Source: Iris pallida (Eukaryota; Streptophyta; Magnoliopsida; Asparagales; Iridaceae). Taken from it: a DNA stretch of 64,000 nt. The stretch covers positions 13,169,212 through 13,233,211 of the forward strand of contig JANAVB010023996.1 of assembly GCA_029216955.1 (NCBI GenBank), in the 5' to 3' direction. Below are positions 23,508 through 36,290 of the stretch, piece by piece. The first letter of the stretch is position 1; every line of letters begins with the position of its first letter. Below the pieces are notes generated by a model. The model worked only from the letters and a program-made list of their open reading frames with translations, did not search any database and was not told the DNA's origin. The translations under genes and the position numbers were made by a program.

Positions 23508-25790
23508 CCTTCAGAACAAGAGGTGAAAGACGCCGTCTGGGCCCTTGACGAACACAGTGCGCCCGGACCAGACGGCTTTTCGGGGGTATTTTTTTGCACA
23601 TGCTGGGATATCATCAAGGTGGATATCCACAAAGCGGTCTCAGCCTTACTCTAGGGAGCTACTTATCCCAGAGCCATCTCAAGCACCAATTTGATCCTCA
23701 TCCTGAAGAAAGATAACCCGGAGACATTCCACGAATTTTGCCCCATCAATATTTGTACCTTCACCAAAAAGATCATATCCAAGATCATCGCCTCCCGCAT
23801 GTCTGCTGTGCTACCCAAGATCATCTCGGAGGAGAAGAGCAGCTTTGTCTAGAGAAGAAATATCCAGGATAATATCATGTTGGTCCAAGAGTTAATTACC
23901 TGCATGAAGCTCCCAGCGAGAGGAGGCAACATAGCCATCAAATTGGACACAGAGAAGGATTATGACAGATTTGATTGGCAATTCATGATCTGAATTTTTA
24001 GAGCCTTCGAATTTTTTGAAACTTGGACCAACATCGTGTGGAGATCGGTCAGCAACTCATGGTTTTCAACGGTTTTCAACGGTCAGGCCGACGACTTCTT
24101 CAAATTGAGTCGCGGGGTCAGGCAAGGAGATCCTCTATCGTCCACCATCTTCATCATCACGGCAGATGCCTTGAGCAGAAATCTTAATAAGATGGCGAGC
24201 ACTCCTAACTTCTAGCACTATCATACCGCCAGCAGATGCCCGATCATCATCCACCTAGCTTTCGCTGACGATATCCTCATATTCTCTTTCGGGAACGTCG
24301 GGTCGGTGGATGTAGTCCACAACACACTTCAAAGTTATGCCGGGTGCTCGGGCCAAAAGATCAACCCGGATAAAAGTGTTATCTATACCTACCACAATAT
24401 CAAGAGAGAGCACGCGGCTAGCCTCTCCAACACCACCTCCTTCCCTATCAAGCATCCCCCGTTCCACTACCTAGGATGCCCCCTTGTGTACGGTAAATCC
24501 AACACCGGCATTTTTGAGGAGCTGATCAACCGCATCAGAAAAAAACTCGAGGGTTGACATAACGCTACCCTATCTTCAGGTGGCAAGATGATCCTTATCA
24601 AACACGTCCTCACATCCATTCCCATCTACACCCTGGCTGCATGTCCCCCCCCCCCCACCAAGAAAGTGCTCTCTTCGATCGAAAGCATCTTTAGCAACTT
24701 CCTTTAGGGGCACAGCGACGGCAATAACAAGCATCATTGGGCTAGTTGGGATACCATGGCGAGTCCTACCAGGGAGGGAGGCCTGGGATTCACCAAACAT
24801 TCCTATATCGTTAACGCCTTCTCGATAAAACTATGGTGGAAGCTCCGCACGAGTCAGAACTTATGGACCAGGTTCATGAAGGCCAGATACTTCAAGCACA
24901 TCCACCCATCGATGGCCATATCTAACAGCAGATCCTCAGTGGCTTGGCGATGCATTCTCATCGGGCATTCTCTTGTCGAACCCGTGATGCACCGACAGGT
25001 GGGCGATGGCGTTTCCTCGCCATTTCTGGAATGTTGGGTTAGAGACACCTTGCTTCCCAACCTTCTAGCAGCCCCTAGGAATAGCACTATCAAAGTCTTG
25101 TGGGACCCATCTGCTAACAACTGGAATTGGAATAAGGTCCGGGACTGGGCCGGGCCAGAGGCAGTAGAATGCATCCGCCGAAGCGGATCGACGATTGGCC
25201 CAGCTGCAGATGAGCTACGATGGTCGGCCGAAGCTACTGGATCCTTCTCGGTTAGATCGGCCAGAAGAGTGATCCTAGGCAATGCAGCGCTTTCTCCTAC
25301 TATTGCATTCTTCTGGCAGACTTGCATCTCCAAGAAGTGGTCCTTCCTCATTTGGAGAGCCCTTCGCAAAATCCTGCCCGCTAATGACACTCTGGGTTCA
25401 GCCTTGCGTTCGCGTGCACATGCTGCTCTGATCGTCAATTGGAAACAGTCGACCGCATCTTCTGTCAGGGGGACCTACCTGTCAAGGTCTGGAGAGTATT
25501 TTCCCAGTGCTGCAGAATTGCTCAAGGGGTTGACAGCTTCTACGTCCTCGTAGCGGCCTGGGCTTCAGCGTCCCATGGCCACCAGATCGTAGCAGTTGCC
25601 CCAACGTGGGTTATCTGGAAGAATCACAACAAGGCAAGATATGAAGGCCACCAGTACTCCGCAGACCAGCTTATTTGGGAGACCATTCGGCAGTGCCGCA
25701 TGAGACGCTACTTCAGTTCGCACGGCCAGACGGTCTTCTGGAACTCTCTCCTACCTCTGGCCTAGTCGTTTTCGTTTCCTTTTTTCCCAT
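23508..25790 (+). pseudogene. L1-type LINE ORF2 fragment: reverse transcriptase and zf-RVT region
   Basis: The frame from 23508 reads APGPDGF, then LILILKKDNPETF, RGVRQGDPLSS, LAFADDILIF (RT active site FADD intact), INPDKS and FHYLGCPLVYGK. From 24756 it continues as a long C-terminal stretch with RREGGLGF-like (TREGGLGF) and SFLIWRALRKILPANDTL motifs. The end (ETVDRIFCQGDLPVKVWRVF) is in another frame, so a frameshift lies near 25400-25440. At least six in-frame stops occur, mostly TAG where Gln or Trp is usual. ORF1 and the endonuclease are missing because the sequence begins exactly at the neighbouring LTR end, as if an LTR element had inserted into the LINE. Dead copy. Confidence 0.88.
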
Positions 25791-25898
25791 TATTTTGATA
25801 GTATACGTGTATAGGCCTCGGCATTTTGCGCCTACTGATATACTTGTACATGTTTCGACTTTTTCAGCCTTTTTGAATAATATGGGAAGTGTTGCTTA

Positions 25899-25931
<33 letters not shown>

Positions 25932-25935
25932 TTTT

Positions 25936-26002
<67 letters not shown>

Positions 26003-26236
26003 CACTTTGGAAAATATGTGTTATATATGTTCATTATATTTTTGTTGTAGTGCCTACTGCTTATAAGAAAGCTATAGTTTAATCCAAATAATGTAGGTCA
26101 TATTCTAGATTTAGTTGGATTTTAAGTTGAACTTGGTCATACCAATTCTAAAACCATTGGAAATTGTCACCAAAACCTTTTTATTTGTTATCTAGAAGCA
26201 CAAAATCCGTCAAAACCCCAATATCAAAATCTCAAT
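25791..26236. other. LINE 3' flank, poly(T) and (TA)n tracts
   Basis: LINE-like 3' untranslated sequence grades into (TA)n, a T run of about 25 (25913-25937) and another (TA)n to 26000. Near 26038-26051 TTTTTGTTGTAGTG resembles a CACTA right end, but no matching left end was found. No gene is visible. Confidence 0.5.
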
Positions 26237-26498
26237 TGTTAGTAAATAATCTAGACTAGCTCCTAGTTTACCTATTCTTTAGGAAGGTTCCTAGTCCTTG
26301 GGACATTTGTGTGGCCAGAAGGATTTTTCTTCTTTGCTTTATAGTTGTCCACATCTTTTAATCTTTGTATAGCCTATATAAAGGCACAAACATATGTTGA
26401 ATCAATAACAACACAAGCTTCCTCTTCTTATTCCATTATCATTGCCTTCTCAATAGAGTGTTTGCACCTTGTCAGCCTTCTCCAGGTTACAACCAACA
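26237..26498 (+). repeat. Cop2 5' LTR
   Basis: 262 bp, TGTTAG...CCAACA. It contains CTATATAAAGG at 26374-26384, a plausible TATA box for the element transcript. The right LTR has CATATATAAAGG there. Confidence 0.95.
26374..26384 (+). promoter_or_regulatory. Putative TATA box of Cop2
   Basis: CTATATAAAGG lies in the middle of the LTR, upstream of the presumed R region, and is conserved in position in both LTRs. Confidence 0.55.
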
Positions 26499-26500
26499 TT

Positions 26501-26512
26501 TGGTATCAGAGC
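26501..26512 (+). promoter_or_regulatory. Cop2 primer-binding site (initiator tRNA-Met)
   Basis: TGGTATCAGAGC starts two bases after the LTR end and matches the usual plant tRNA-iMet site. Confidence 0.93.
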
Positions 26513-26549
26513 ACCAGGTTGTATGCCAAAGTATCTTTGACTCGACAAG

Positions 26550-27071
26550 ATGTCAATCATCGAGCACTCGTCGGCGCCAACAACAAAGGAGGGGAGCATA
26601 ACCCTGCACTACCCGATGCTGACATCTTGCAATTATTCCACTTGGGCGATCAAGATGGAGGTCTTCATGGAGGCTCAAGGCGTTTGGGACGCCATTGAAC
26701 CCGCGGCCGGGGTGGTCGTAGAAAAGAAGAAGGACAAGATGGCGTTGGCGTACATTTTCCAAGCTGTCCCCGAAGAAATCTTACTCCAGCTGGCCAAGCA
26801 CAAAACGGCTAAGGAAGCTTGGGAAAGCTTGAAGACAAGGTACCTAGGTGCTGATCGGGTGAAGAAGGCAAGGATTCAAACCTTGAAGAGTGAGTTCGAG
26901 GCTCTTCGTATGAAGGAGACAGACTCCATCGATGAGTTTGCGGGAAAATTGACGACCCTTGCAAACAAGATTCGTGGATTAGGAGATGAGATGGAGGACG
27001 TCGTCATCGTCAAGAAGCTGCTCGTCTCCGTCCCAGACAAGTACCTGCAGGTCGTTGCTGTGATCGAGTAG
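26550..27071 (+). pseudogene. Cop2 gag N-terminal part (UBN2-type), closed by an amber codon
   Basis: 173 codons from ATG at 26550, 38 bases after the primer-binding site. Motifs include NYSTWAIKMEVFM, AKEAWESLKTRYLG and IDEFAGKLTTLANKIRGLG, typical of the copia gag core. It ends at TAG 27069-27071, but the same frame continues directly (FADMETMPVEEAIGRL) into the zinc knuckle and pol. The stop is thus a single nonsense change in one gag-pol frame, probably CAG to TAG. Read-through cannot be excluded. Confidence 0.88.
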
Positions 27072-29482
27072 TTTGCGGATATGGAGACCATGCCGGTCGA
27101 GGAAGCGATCGGCCGCCTCAAAGCGTACGAAGAACGCATACGCGGTCGAGGCGAGAGCAACAATGGACAACTCTTGCTTACTCACGCTGAGTGGCAGGTG
27201 CGGTCGAAGAAAGGCGACGTCGATTCTTCGTCGAGAGGAAAGGGGCACTTTAGCGACGATCGGGGCCGTGGTAAGCCCCGTGGTCGTGGTCGCGGGCGCG
27301 GCAGGGGTGGCCGTGGCGGCCAAATAGCGCAACACCAGGAGGGTGAGGGAACTCGCGGCTCAGGCTCCAACCGCGACAAATCAAAAATCAAGTGCTTCAA
27401 TTGTGAAAACTTTGGGCACTATGCGTCAAAGTGTCGCAACAAGCATCGTGTTGAGGAGGCGAACCTTGCACGAGCGCAAGACGAGAAGGCCGCATTGCTG
27501 ATGGGAGAGAGTCAGGAGGAGACGCCTGACCTCGTCATGCTCAATGAAGAGAAGATAGAACAAGACTTGCGCAGAACTAGAGAAATACAGGCCGACACCG
27601 ACGTTTGGTACCTTGACAACGGCGCTAGCAACCACATGACGGGGCATCGAGGAAAGTTCAAGGACCTTGATCTGAATATCACCGGCCATGTCAAGTTTGG
27701 CGACGGCTCAACCGTGCGGATTGAGGGCAAGGGATCAATCCTCCTCCAATGCAAGAATGGGGAACAACGACTTCTGTCGGAGGTATACTTCATTCCAAGC
27801 TTAAGAAGTAATATATTGTGCCTTGGTCAATTAACGGAAGATGGAAGCAAGGTGGAGATTGTCGGCACCTACTTGAGGGTGTTTAACAGGAACGACATCC
27901 TGCTGATGAAGGTGAGGAGATCGCATAACCGTCTGTACAAGATAGCTCTTGAATCATGTAGGCCGATATGTCTAATGGCCAAAGTACAAGACCCAGCTTG
28001 GTTGTGGCATGCAAGGCTCGGGCACGTGAATTTCTTTGCGCTCAAGATGATGGCAGAGAAGGGAATGGCCACCGGACTGCCGAAGATTTCTCACCCAAAC
28101 CAACTCTGTGATGGGTGCCTCATCGCCAAACAGGCACGGCTACCGTTCCCACTGCAGGCAAGCTTCGGAGCTGAGAAGACACTGCAACTTGTGCACGCCA
28201 ATATTTGTGGCCCGATTACACCCGCTACACTTGCAGGTAACAAGTATTTTCTTCTACTTGTTGATGACTTCAGTCGCATGATGTGGGTGTATATGCTCAA
28301 AGAAAAAAGCGATGCCTTTGATGCTTTCAAGAAATTCAAGTATCTTGTAGAGAATGAGTGTGACAGCAAGATGAAGACACTCAGAACTGATCGAGGAGGT
28401 GAGTTCCTGTCCAAGGAATTTACAAGGTTTTGTGAAGGCGAAGGCATACAATGGCACCTTACCGCACCATATATGCTACAACAGAACGGCGTAGTGGAGC
28501 GCCGAAATCGCACCGTAATGGCAACGACAAGGAGCCTACTCAAGAGCATACATGTTCCTGAAAGCATGTGGGGCGAGGCGGTTAGACATGCTGTGTACTT
28601 GCTCAACCGGTTGCCAACTAAAGCTCTCGGTATGCTCATGCCGTATAAAGCTTGGACTGGTAAGAAATCGAACCTGGAACACTTAAGGATTTTTGGATGC
28701 GTCGCACACATAAAGACTACAGGTCCTCATCACAAGAAACTTGATGACCGAAGCACGTCATTGGTATACCTTGGCGTGGAAGAGGGCTGCAAAGCGTACC
28801 GCCTCTATAATCCTCAACGCAGAAAGATCCAGGTGAGCAGGGATGTCGTGTTCGAGGAAGAAAGAAGATGGGACTGGAACGATGGTGATGGTACCGAACC
28901 ACAAGGCTGGGTAGATATCTCAGTCGAAGATAATGTTGTCGAGACAATAATCACTCCACAGAGAGTGGTGGATGAGGCTGTACACATGCCGGAGGGCACG
29001 GGAGATGCGGCAACACCTATGACGCACGGAGCGGCAATGGCGTCAAGGGAGCCTACTACACCACAAGCTGCAGCCTCAACTTCAAACGGCTCACCCACAC
29101 CGACGACAGACTCAAGCGAGCCAAGGAGATACCGCCCAATTGCTGACATATATACTGAAATTGAGGAGACACCTCTTGATCCAGAGATGTTGTTTTTGTC
29201 GGCTGAAGAACCGGCAAACTTTCAAGATGCTGCACTTGACCATGAGTGGCGGGAAGCTATGAAGGAGTTGGAAGCCATCGAGAAGAATGGGACTTGGGAG
29301 CTTACTGAGTTACCATCTGGGCATAAACCCATCGGTCTAAAATGGGTATACAAGGTGAAGAGAGACAGTGAAGGCAAGATCCTCAAGCACAAAGCTAGAC
29401 TTGTGGCAAAGAGGTACGTCCAGCTGCATGGAGTCGATTTTGATGAGGTGTTTGCTCCAGTGGCCAGACTCGATACAGTTCG
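27072..29482 (+). pseudogene. Cop2 gag C-terminus, protease, integrase and start of RT
   Basis: Residue numbers count from the Met at 27081. An Arg/Gly-rich basic stretch (61-80) precedes the zinc knuckle CFNCENFGHYASKC (105-118). The protease motif is WYLDNGASNHMTG (176-188). Integrase has the HHCC set (H310, H315, C343, C346). The first catalytic Asp position reads VHANICGP (Asn374, codon AAT at 28200-28202). The second Asp (LRTDRGGEF) and the Glu (NGVVERRNR) are present. A GS-rich linker precedes the RT start (WVYKVKRDSEGKILKHKARLVAKRY). The frame is open until LARD2 begins at 29483; residues after that belong to LARD2. The Asn for Asp should abolish integration. Confidence 0.92.
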
Positions 29483-32400
29483 TGTCACGACCCGCACCCA
29501 CCGTGAGGGTACGAGTACGTAACAACGCCCAGCCTATGCCACAGTGTCGGCGGTAGAACGCTGTTCTAGGTCATGAACTATAACTAGCATAATATGAATA
29601 CTCTCCATAAGGAGGCCAACACAGAGGTACAACTCAATCACAATCTAAGGTAGAATGATAAAGATAGATAAACATGAAATCCAAAAGAGATACATGAGAT
29701 AGAAGTCTAAGTGTCTAAGATACATAATCCCAGAAATACATCTCAAAACTCAAATACAGTAATCCACAAGTAAATACAACTTCAGACAAAATAAAATAAC
29801 TATCTAAACAACCTCTACTGTGTCTCCTCTAGGCTAGCAGGCAATCCCAGGCTATCTGTAAAATTTATCAACAGGTCCAGTCAGGACAGGAGCGAGCACA
29901 ATACATCTCACGCAGATCATAACAGGTTAGAAAATATAAACATGCAAGAGAGTACGATACATGAAACTGAAAGAAAGTACATGATATAAACAGAGAGAGA
30001 ACTGTAATAGAAATATCTACTATAAGTAGAGAGCTACCAGTGACTAGTGATTTAGAGTACAAAGTCGACATGTGAACGGCTGGATTTGCACATGACTATA
30101 CTAAAGAGGCGCACATGGCTATACTACTTTGGAATTGTTCACATGGCTATTTATACTCCCCCATACCCCAATCAATACACAAGGATCCAAACAAGTTATG
30201 TTACGTACATGGTTTTCACATGAAGCCCATAAATGGGTGCACATTAAGTATACATGAGAGCTCATACATGAGTGCACATGAAGTTCACATGGGGGGCCCA
30301 AAAATGGGTGCACATGAAATTCACATGAAGGCTCATAAATGAGTGCACATACAATATAGGTTATACATGAGATACATGGGAAACATGATCGATTCATGAG
30401 AGCACATGAGAGTGCACGAGCATGCATGAACGAGCATGAAGCACATGAGAAACATGAATAACATGAGAGCGAGAAATACATGATGTATACGAAACACATG
30501 ACATAATGTATCCGATGCTCCCGAGGGGGATAACATCTCAATGTAGGGATCCATATAGTACCAATCCATGATAATATCGTGACAGCATCAAATAAGGTAA
30601 ACTAGAGCAGGAATATAATTCTAAAGAAATTATGAAATGATCAGAGAATGTACTCGCCTGCTATCTGAATGTCCAAGGTGAAGATACTATCCGAGGAGAG
30701 GTGTCTGGCTCCTAATTAGAACAACACAAGTCACAACATGTCCAGAAGGATAATATAAAGCACTACAATGCATTCTACATAAATCTAGGTCAAACTAGGC
30801 CAAAGTCAACTCTGGTCAACTGCACTAGTCAAACTAGGTCAAACTAGGTCATGTCCTAACCCAGCAAGTCTTACTAGGCCTAACCAAGACTATCCTAGCA
30901 AGCACACATTAATACAAGGCTATACAAGCCAACATACACCCAACTCTATATAGCATGCAATTATTCAATACTCAAATAGGCAAGAATTCACATTGGATAT
31001 ACACTAGGTTATCTACTACTTTAAACTATATATGTCTACACATATATACACATGCATATATTGGTATTCAATATTAGGTCTATAATCATGGCATTTCAAA
31101 TGGTTATATAAACTTATATATTACAACACAATATGCTAACATATATATAATATACATACATAGCTAAGTTAACTATGTTCATAAATACTTATTTAAGAGG
31201 CTATGTGTGTGTATGTGAACATGGCAAAGGGGCAAGTGAGGGTTAAATGGGCATACATAGTGTATACATATCAAAGAGTGTCAAAGTGTAAGTGAAAAAA
31301 GTGTCAAGTGTGATAGTGTCTACATAGTGTAAGGGCGTACATAAGGTAATATAGGATTTGTGTTAACATAGAACATTACATCTCATTAACTTGTATATTG
31401 CATACATTACATCTATTATTACATTACACTCATGCTTGCATTCTCTATTTAATTACATAATGTATATACATTAACATGGGTTAAAATCAAATAGAACATT
31501 ATATTACACACAAGGGTGCACAAAATGCATATGCCGAATAGTAACTCCTACTAATAATCAATACTGTACCATCTTAGCATGAATTAAAATCTAGGATTAA
31601 AGTATGTTATAGATCTATGTGTTAGCTTTCCGAAACTTCAAACGGATCACGTTTTCGTTTCCGGAAACTCCCGGAATCGCGAAAACACCGAGAACGCGTT
31701 TGTCTTTCGTACAGCTGACACTCAAATAATTCTCTAGAAAGTTACAGAAATAATTAGGCCCATTAATATATGTTTTTGGAAAGCTAACTTCAATACGCTT
31801 CTTTTAAAAAAAATGAAAGATTAAACCGAGCTTTGAGCTAGAAGTTATGACATTTCTAAGTTAGGGCTAAAATTAAAAATGTGGATAAAAATTATGACGG
31901 ATTTGGGTAGTTTGAGACAAAAGAACACAAGTATATAACATAATATATCAAGAACTCACTCTCTACACTAATATATATATATGAGACACTATAGAACACA
32001 TCTCCAATACAAAAATATGAGATTAAACATGTAATAATTCATTCATACATAACAACAACACATAGTGTGTCCAAATTTAGGGTTTTCCCACATGGACACA
32101 ACCACAACACAAAGGACACTCCTATGACCTCCAAATGGACACAAAATGGACACAAATGGAGATACAACCATGGGGGTCATTCCTATGGGTTCAAAATAGA
32201 CCTATATGCATGAGGAAATGAAAAGGAGAAGGGATTTATACCTCCCGGTAGATCGAATCGAAGAAAAGCCTTCCCGGAGTGACACCGACACGTAGAGATT
32301 CCAAAAGGACACGAACGAGCTCCGAATCCTCCCAAACTTGGGTAGCTTCCTCCTTGGCTAGAATGGAGAAGGAAAGAAGAAGATTTGGTGGTGAAATGGA

Positions 32401-33461
32401 AGGATTTGGTGGAGAAATTGCTAGGGATTGCTCTCTAGGAATTTGGGGAAGAACAACAGAGAGAGTGTGGATGAGAATAATGAAATGAACTTGAGCCTAT
32501 CCTCTCCCAAAGTGGCTGGTCATATGGGGCTATTTGTCCTATTAAGGTAAGGTCCAAAATGCCCCCACTAACCTATTCTATGAGTATTAGGAAAGGGCTA
32601 ATTGGTTGGGACTAAATTAGTCATTCTAAAGTCTCTAATCACACTAACCTTATCCATAATAATTAGTTTAACCTCTAACTAAAATATTTCTATCATGTGG
32701 ACTAAAATTAATAACATGTGGGCTATGTCTAACTAGTGTGTGGGTTCCACTAGAGTCAAACTACCCCCGGTCCCCGTTTTAAGTAAGATTGAGTTGAAAT
32801 TCGAACCCGACTCAAATAACCCCAAAACAATATCATAAATAATAAAATAAATTTCAACCCCAAAATAATATCATAAATAATAAAATAAATTTTAAAAATA
32901 TTCAAAAATGTAAAATGACAAAAATACCCCTATTTCTGAAAACTGGGGGTGACAAATCTATCCACCTTAAAAAAAATTTCGTCCTCGAAATTAAAACAAA
33001 GCAATCACAGGAAACACATGCAGAAAACAATCTCATTCAAATACTTTTAAAAAAAAACAGCAATAAAAAAAAATCTCTTTGAGGCACATCAAACATTTGT
33101 AAATAAAAACTGATACGTGTCCGATACGGACACAAAACCATCACAAAATCACACCTATCAAAGGTCAAAATCAACAATCACCAACGCAATAAATATCAAA
33201 ATAATTCAAAGAGGTCAAATGCAAAATATCCTTAGGCTAGAAATGACATTAAAATATCCTAATCATATGGTTAGGCTCTAGGTCAAACAGTCTCTAGGGT
33301 TTCACTAGCAAAATATCAAAATCACAAGTCATGATTTTAAATAGTTTTAAAATGATTTAAAAATTACCAAAAATCATATCATGATTTAAAAGTTAAATCA
33401 ATAAATGATTAAAATTACAAATTTTCAAAATTACTCTCATTTTAGAGAACTGGGTGTTACA
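29483..33461 (-). repeat. LARD2 left (3') LTR
   Basis: 3979 bp. It contains a CATG/CACATG-rich region (30080-30480), the conserved core GGGGATAACATCTCA (30527-30541), a GTCAA cluster (30785-30850) and the motif GATACGTGTCCGATACGGAC near 33113. An internal second copy of the polypurine/LTR-start signal lies at 32945-32991. Short open frames recur in both LTRs without homology to known proteins. Confidence 0.92.
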
Positions 33462-36290
33462 AGTCTACCCACCTTAGAAAAATTTCGTCCTCGAAATTAA
33501 AATGTTCATACTCCTTCTAGGTCAAACCCTCCACAATCAAAATCTCAGAACTTAAACAATCATACGATTTAAAAGGATGACATACAGGGTCATTGCATAC
33601 GGTGGTAGTGAAAGTCTCATCTAGGTATACTAGTCATGCTAAACCAAAACAGTCATAGGATATCAAAACACACAAGCAATCTAGGGTGCTAAACTAGAAA
33701 AGATACAGAAATAACGATCATCAAGATTGTAAGGCGGTCTACCATCCTATATGAAAACTGGTACTTATCAAAATAAAATAAAGTTAACTACCATTTATCT
33801 AATAAGGGGTACTATTCAAGAAAATCAAAATCAAAAGTTAAAGAATGAAAGCCAATTGCATGAAAATCCAATCACAATATATTTATATATATAGCGTTAG
33901 AGAGGAAAAAGCTAACATTATGTACAAATTATGTAGTTAGTGTGTGTATAGGTGTATGTGGACATGTTCATATGGTTAGATAATAGGCGTGTGTGTATGT
34001 GAAATATACATGAAAGTGCATAGGAGGATTTGGATTTCAAACAATAACTATCAAGTTACACTAATCATGGCATATTGGTTAAACAATCTACAATACACAA
34101 CTCATTTGCTCATAACATGCATGGCTAACCATGTATATATGTATATATAAAGAGGTAGAGATTTAGTTATGTATGTATATACATTATAACAAGTATGCCT
34201 AAGCTCTATATATATCTATATAGATATATAATCATGACATAGAGAGGAAGAGTTAGGTTACATGACAGGGTATACTAAGTTAGGGTGTGTGTGTGTCCTT
34301 GTACAAGGTTATAGCTTAGTATTGAAAGGTTAAACCCAGTTTTAGTTCAGCATTTACATACAAAATCTGAAAATAAGCTAACATTTAAACCAGTGCAATA
34401 TTAACATAATGCAATTTCAAATTTTAGGAGTTTGAAATATCACAACTAATCTCAATGCTCCCAATAATCCTAACATGATAGAAATGAAACCCTAATATAC
34501 TATCAATACATTTATCTACACATACAGTTCAATATTACATGTTAAATCTAAAATTGAACTAAATATGGAAATCAATGTAAAAATGTTAACATGTATTCAG
34601 TTTTCAAGATTTTGGAGAATTTGCACATCAAAACCAACTCAATGTTTATCACAACCTAACATGTAAGAATATGGAACCTAAATTTATATCCCTACAACAA
34701 CAATGTACACAGCTCTAAATATTACATTTAAAACAATCAATTTGAACTAACATTTAAAATCCCGTATTAAGGGTTAATATGCACACAGTCTCAGATTTGA
34801 CAAATTTAAACACAAAACTCAACCAAAAAAAATTTTTGAATTGAAACCCTACGTATAACATACATGTGCAGTGATATAAATAAAACTATTATCATAAAAT
34901 TTTATATTTAAATTACGAGTTAAGCTAGAAAAAGCAGAGAATCGAAAATATTGGGGTTTTGAAAATTTAAACATTAACGACATATTAATATGTATTCAGA
35001 TAGATGGAAATCAAGTGTAGCATGCATAAGTGTCAGGAAAGTGTCCACTATATATATTCTCATGTTCCAATATAAAAATCAAATTCTATATCAAGAGCAA
35101 CATTTAGATTCCTACCAAGATTGCAAAGTAAGTGATTGGTGTAATCAAGACAGTTTTATTATTATTATTATTTAATACAAGAATAGTAGCAAGAAAGAAA
35201 TAACGATAAAATCTGTTTTTGCTTATCTGTTTAAAAGAAAAATACATTTTGAAACCCAGAGCTAAATTTTCAAATCTAAGATAAAGTCTAGCAAAATCAT
35301 CGATTCATTGTATTAAGAAGAATTTCATAGTAAGAAGTTACACAAAGTTTATAAAAACAGCTAAAGCTACTCCTAAGTTAAATAAATGAGAAACAAAACA
35401 AAACAAAACAAAACAAAACAAACAAATAACAATTCTCTCTTTCTTTCTTTTTTTTTTTTTTTTTTTTGAAGGACTAAAATAAAAGTAGAGAAAACATGTT
35501 CAAAATATTTAAGGTACAATCTGATAATCATATGCGTCTTCTTGAAATTATGTTGTCAGAATTTTGCCACGCCAATAAGCATAGCTGCAATAAACGATAG
35601 AGTCCATAATAAGGCATACACCCTATAATCATGTTATCTAGAATTCTTACCACGCCACCCGGTATGGCTGCAAAAAAATCTAGATTTCATAACTAAGATA
35701 AGTATAGCTATATCAGGCTCTACGTCCTTGTCATGCTAGCAAATATGACTGCAATAAATTCTAAATTCCATAATAAAGTAGACTTTTACCTTTCTCACTG
35801 TCCTTATCAAGTATGTTATCAGGTTATACCTTAATTCCAAAAAAATGTACATATACATATAAATACAAACTCAAATTCAACAACTAACATCAAAATTCAA
35901 AATTCAACAACAATCCATCAAAAATCATAAAAATACAGACTCAAATTCAACCACTATCATCAAGATTCAAAATTCAACAATAATCCATCAAAAATCATAA
36001 AAATACAGACTCAAATTCAACCACTAACATCAAGATTCAAAATTCAACAATAATCCATCAAAATCAAGTTCAATAATAGGAAGTAAAGGTAAATCAAATC
36101 AGGGAAAAACAGATTTCAAATAGAAGTTAAAATAAGATTCTCAAGGGTCGTCCCAGGAATCTCTCAAAAAATCCTAACTGTGATTGAGTACCTTCAAAAA
36201 ATATATCCTAATTCTACTGCAGGCTGTAGTGGTACTCTAATTCGAATACCACTACACAAACTTGACCTGCATGGGCCACCACTAAAAATG
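33462..36290 (-). other. LARD2 non-coding interior
   Basis: AT-rich, with no coding homology. It begins with AGTCTACCCACCTTAG and TTTCGTCCTCGAAATT, the complement of the polypurine region, and ends with CCTGCATGGGCCACCACTAA beside the right LTR. Within it lie degenerate ~100-bp repeats around CCACGCCA...GGCTGCAA (35560-35790), (AAACA)n (35396-35420) and 70-bp tandem repeats (35868-36065). Confidence 0.85.
35868..36065. repeat. 70-bp tandem repeat in the LARD2 interior
   Basis: Three units start with TCAAATTCAA at 35871, 35941 and 36011, spacing exactly 70 bp, with few substitutions. Confidence 0.92.

Noticed and set aside
26038..26051. TTTTTGTTGTAGTG resembling a CACTA right end
   Set aside because: No matching left terminus between the LINE end and this point; kept only as a note in the 25791-26236 entry.
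27073..29149. Several open frames antisense or out of frame within Cop2 pol
   Set aside because: Shadows of the GC-rich pol frame, which shows clear protein motifs.
35396..35467. Possible poly(A)/poly(T) retroposon tail in LARD2
   Set aside because: It is simple AAACA and T repeat without a retroposon body or target duplication.
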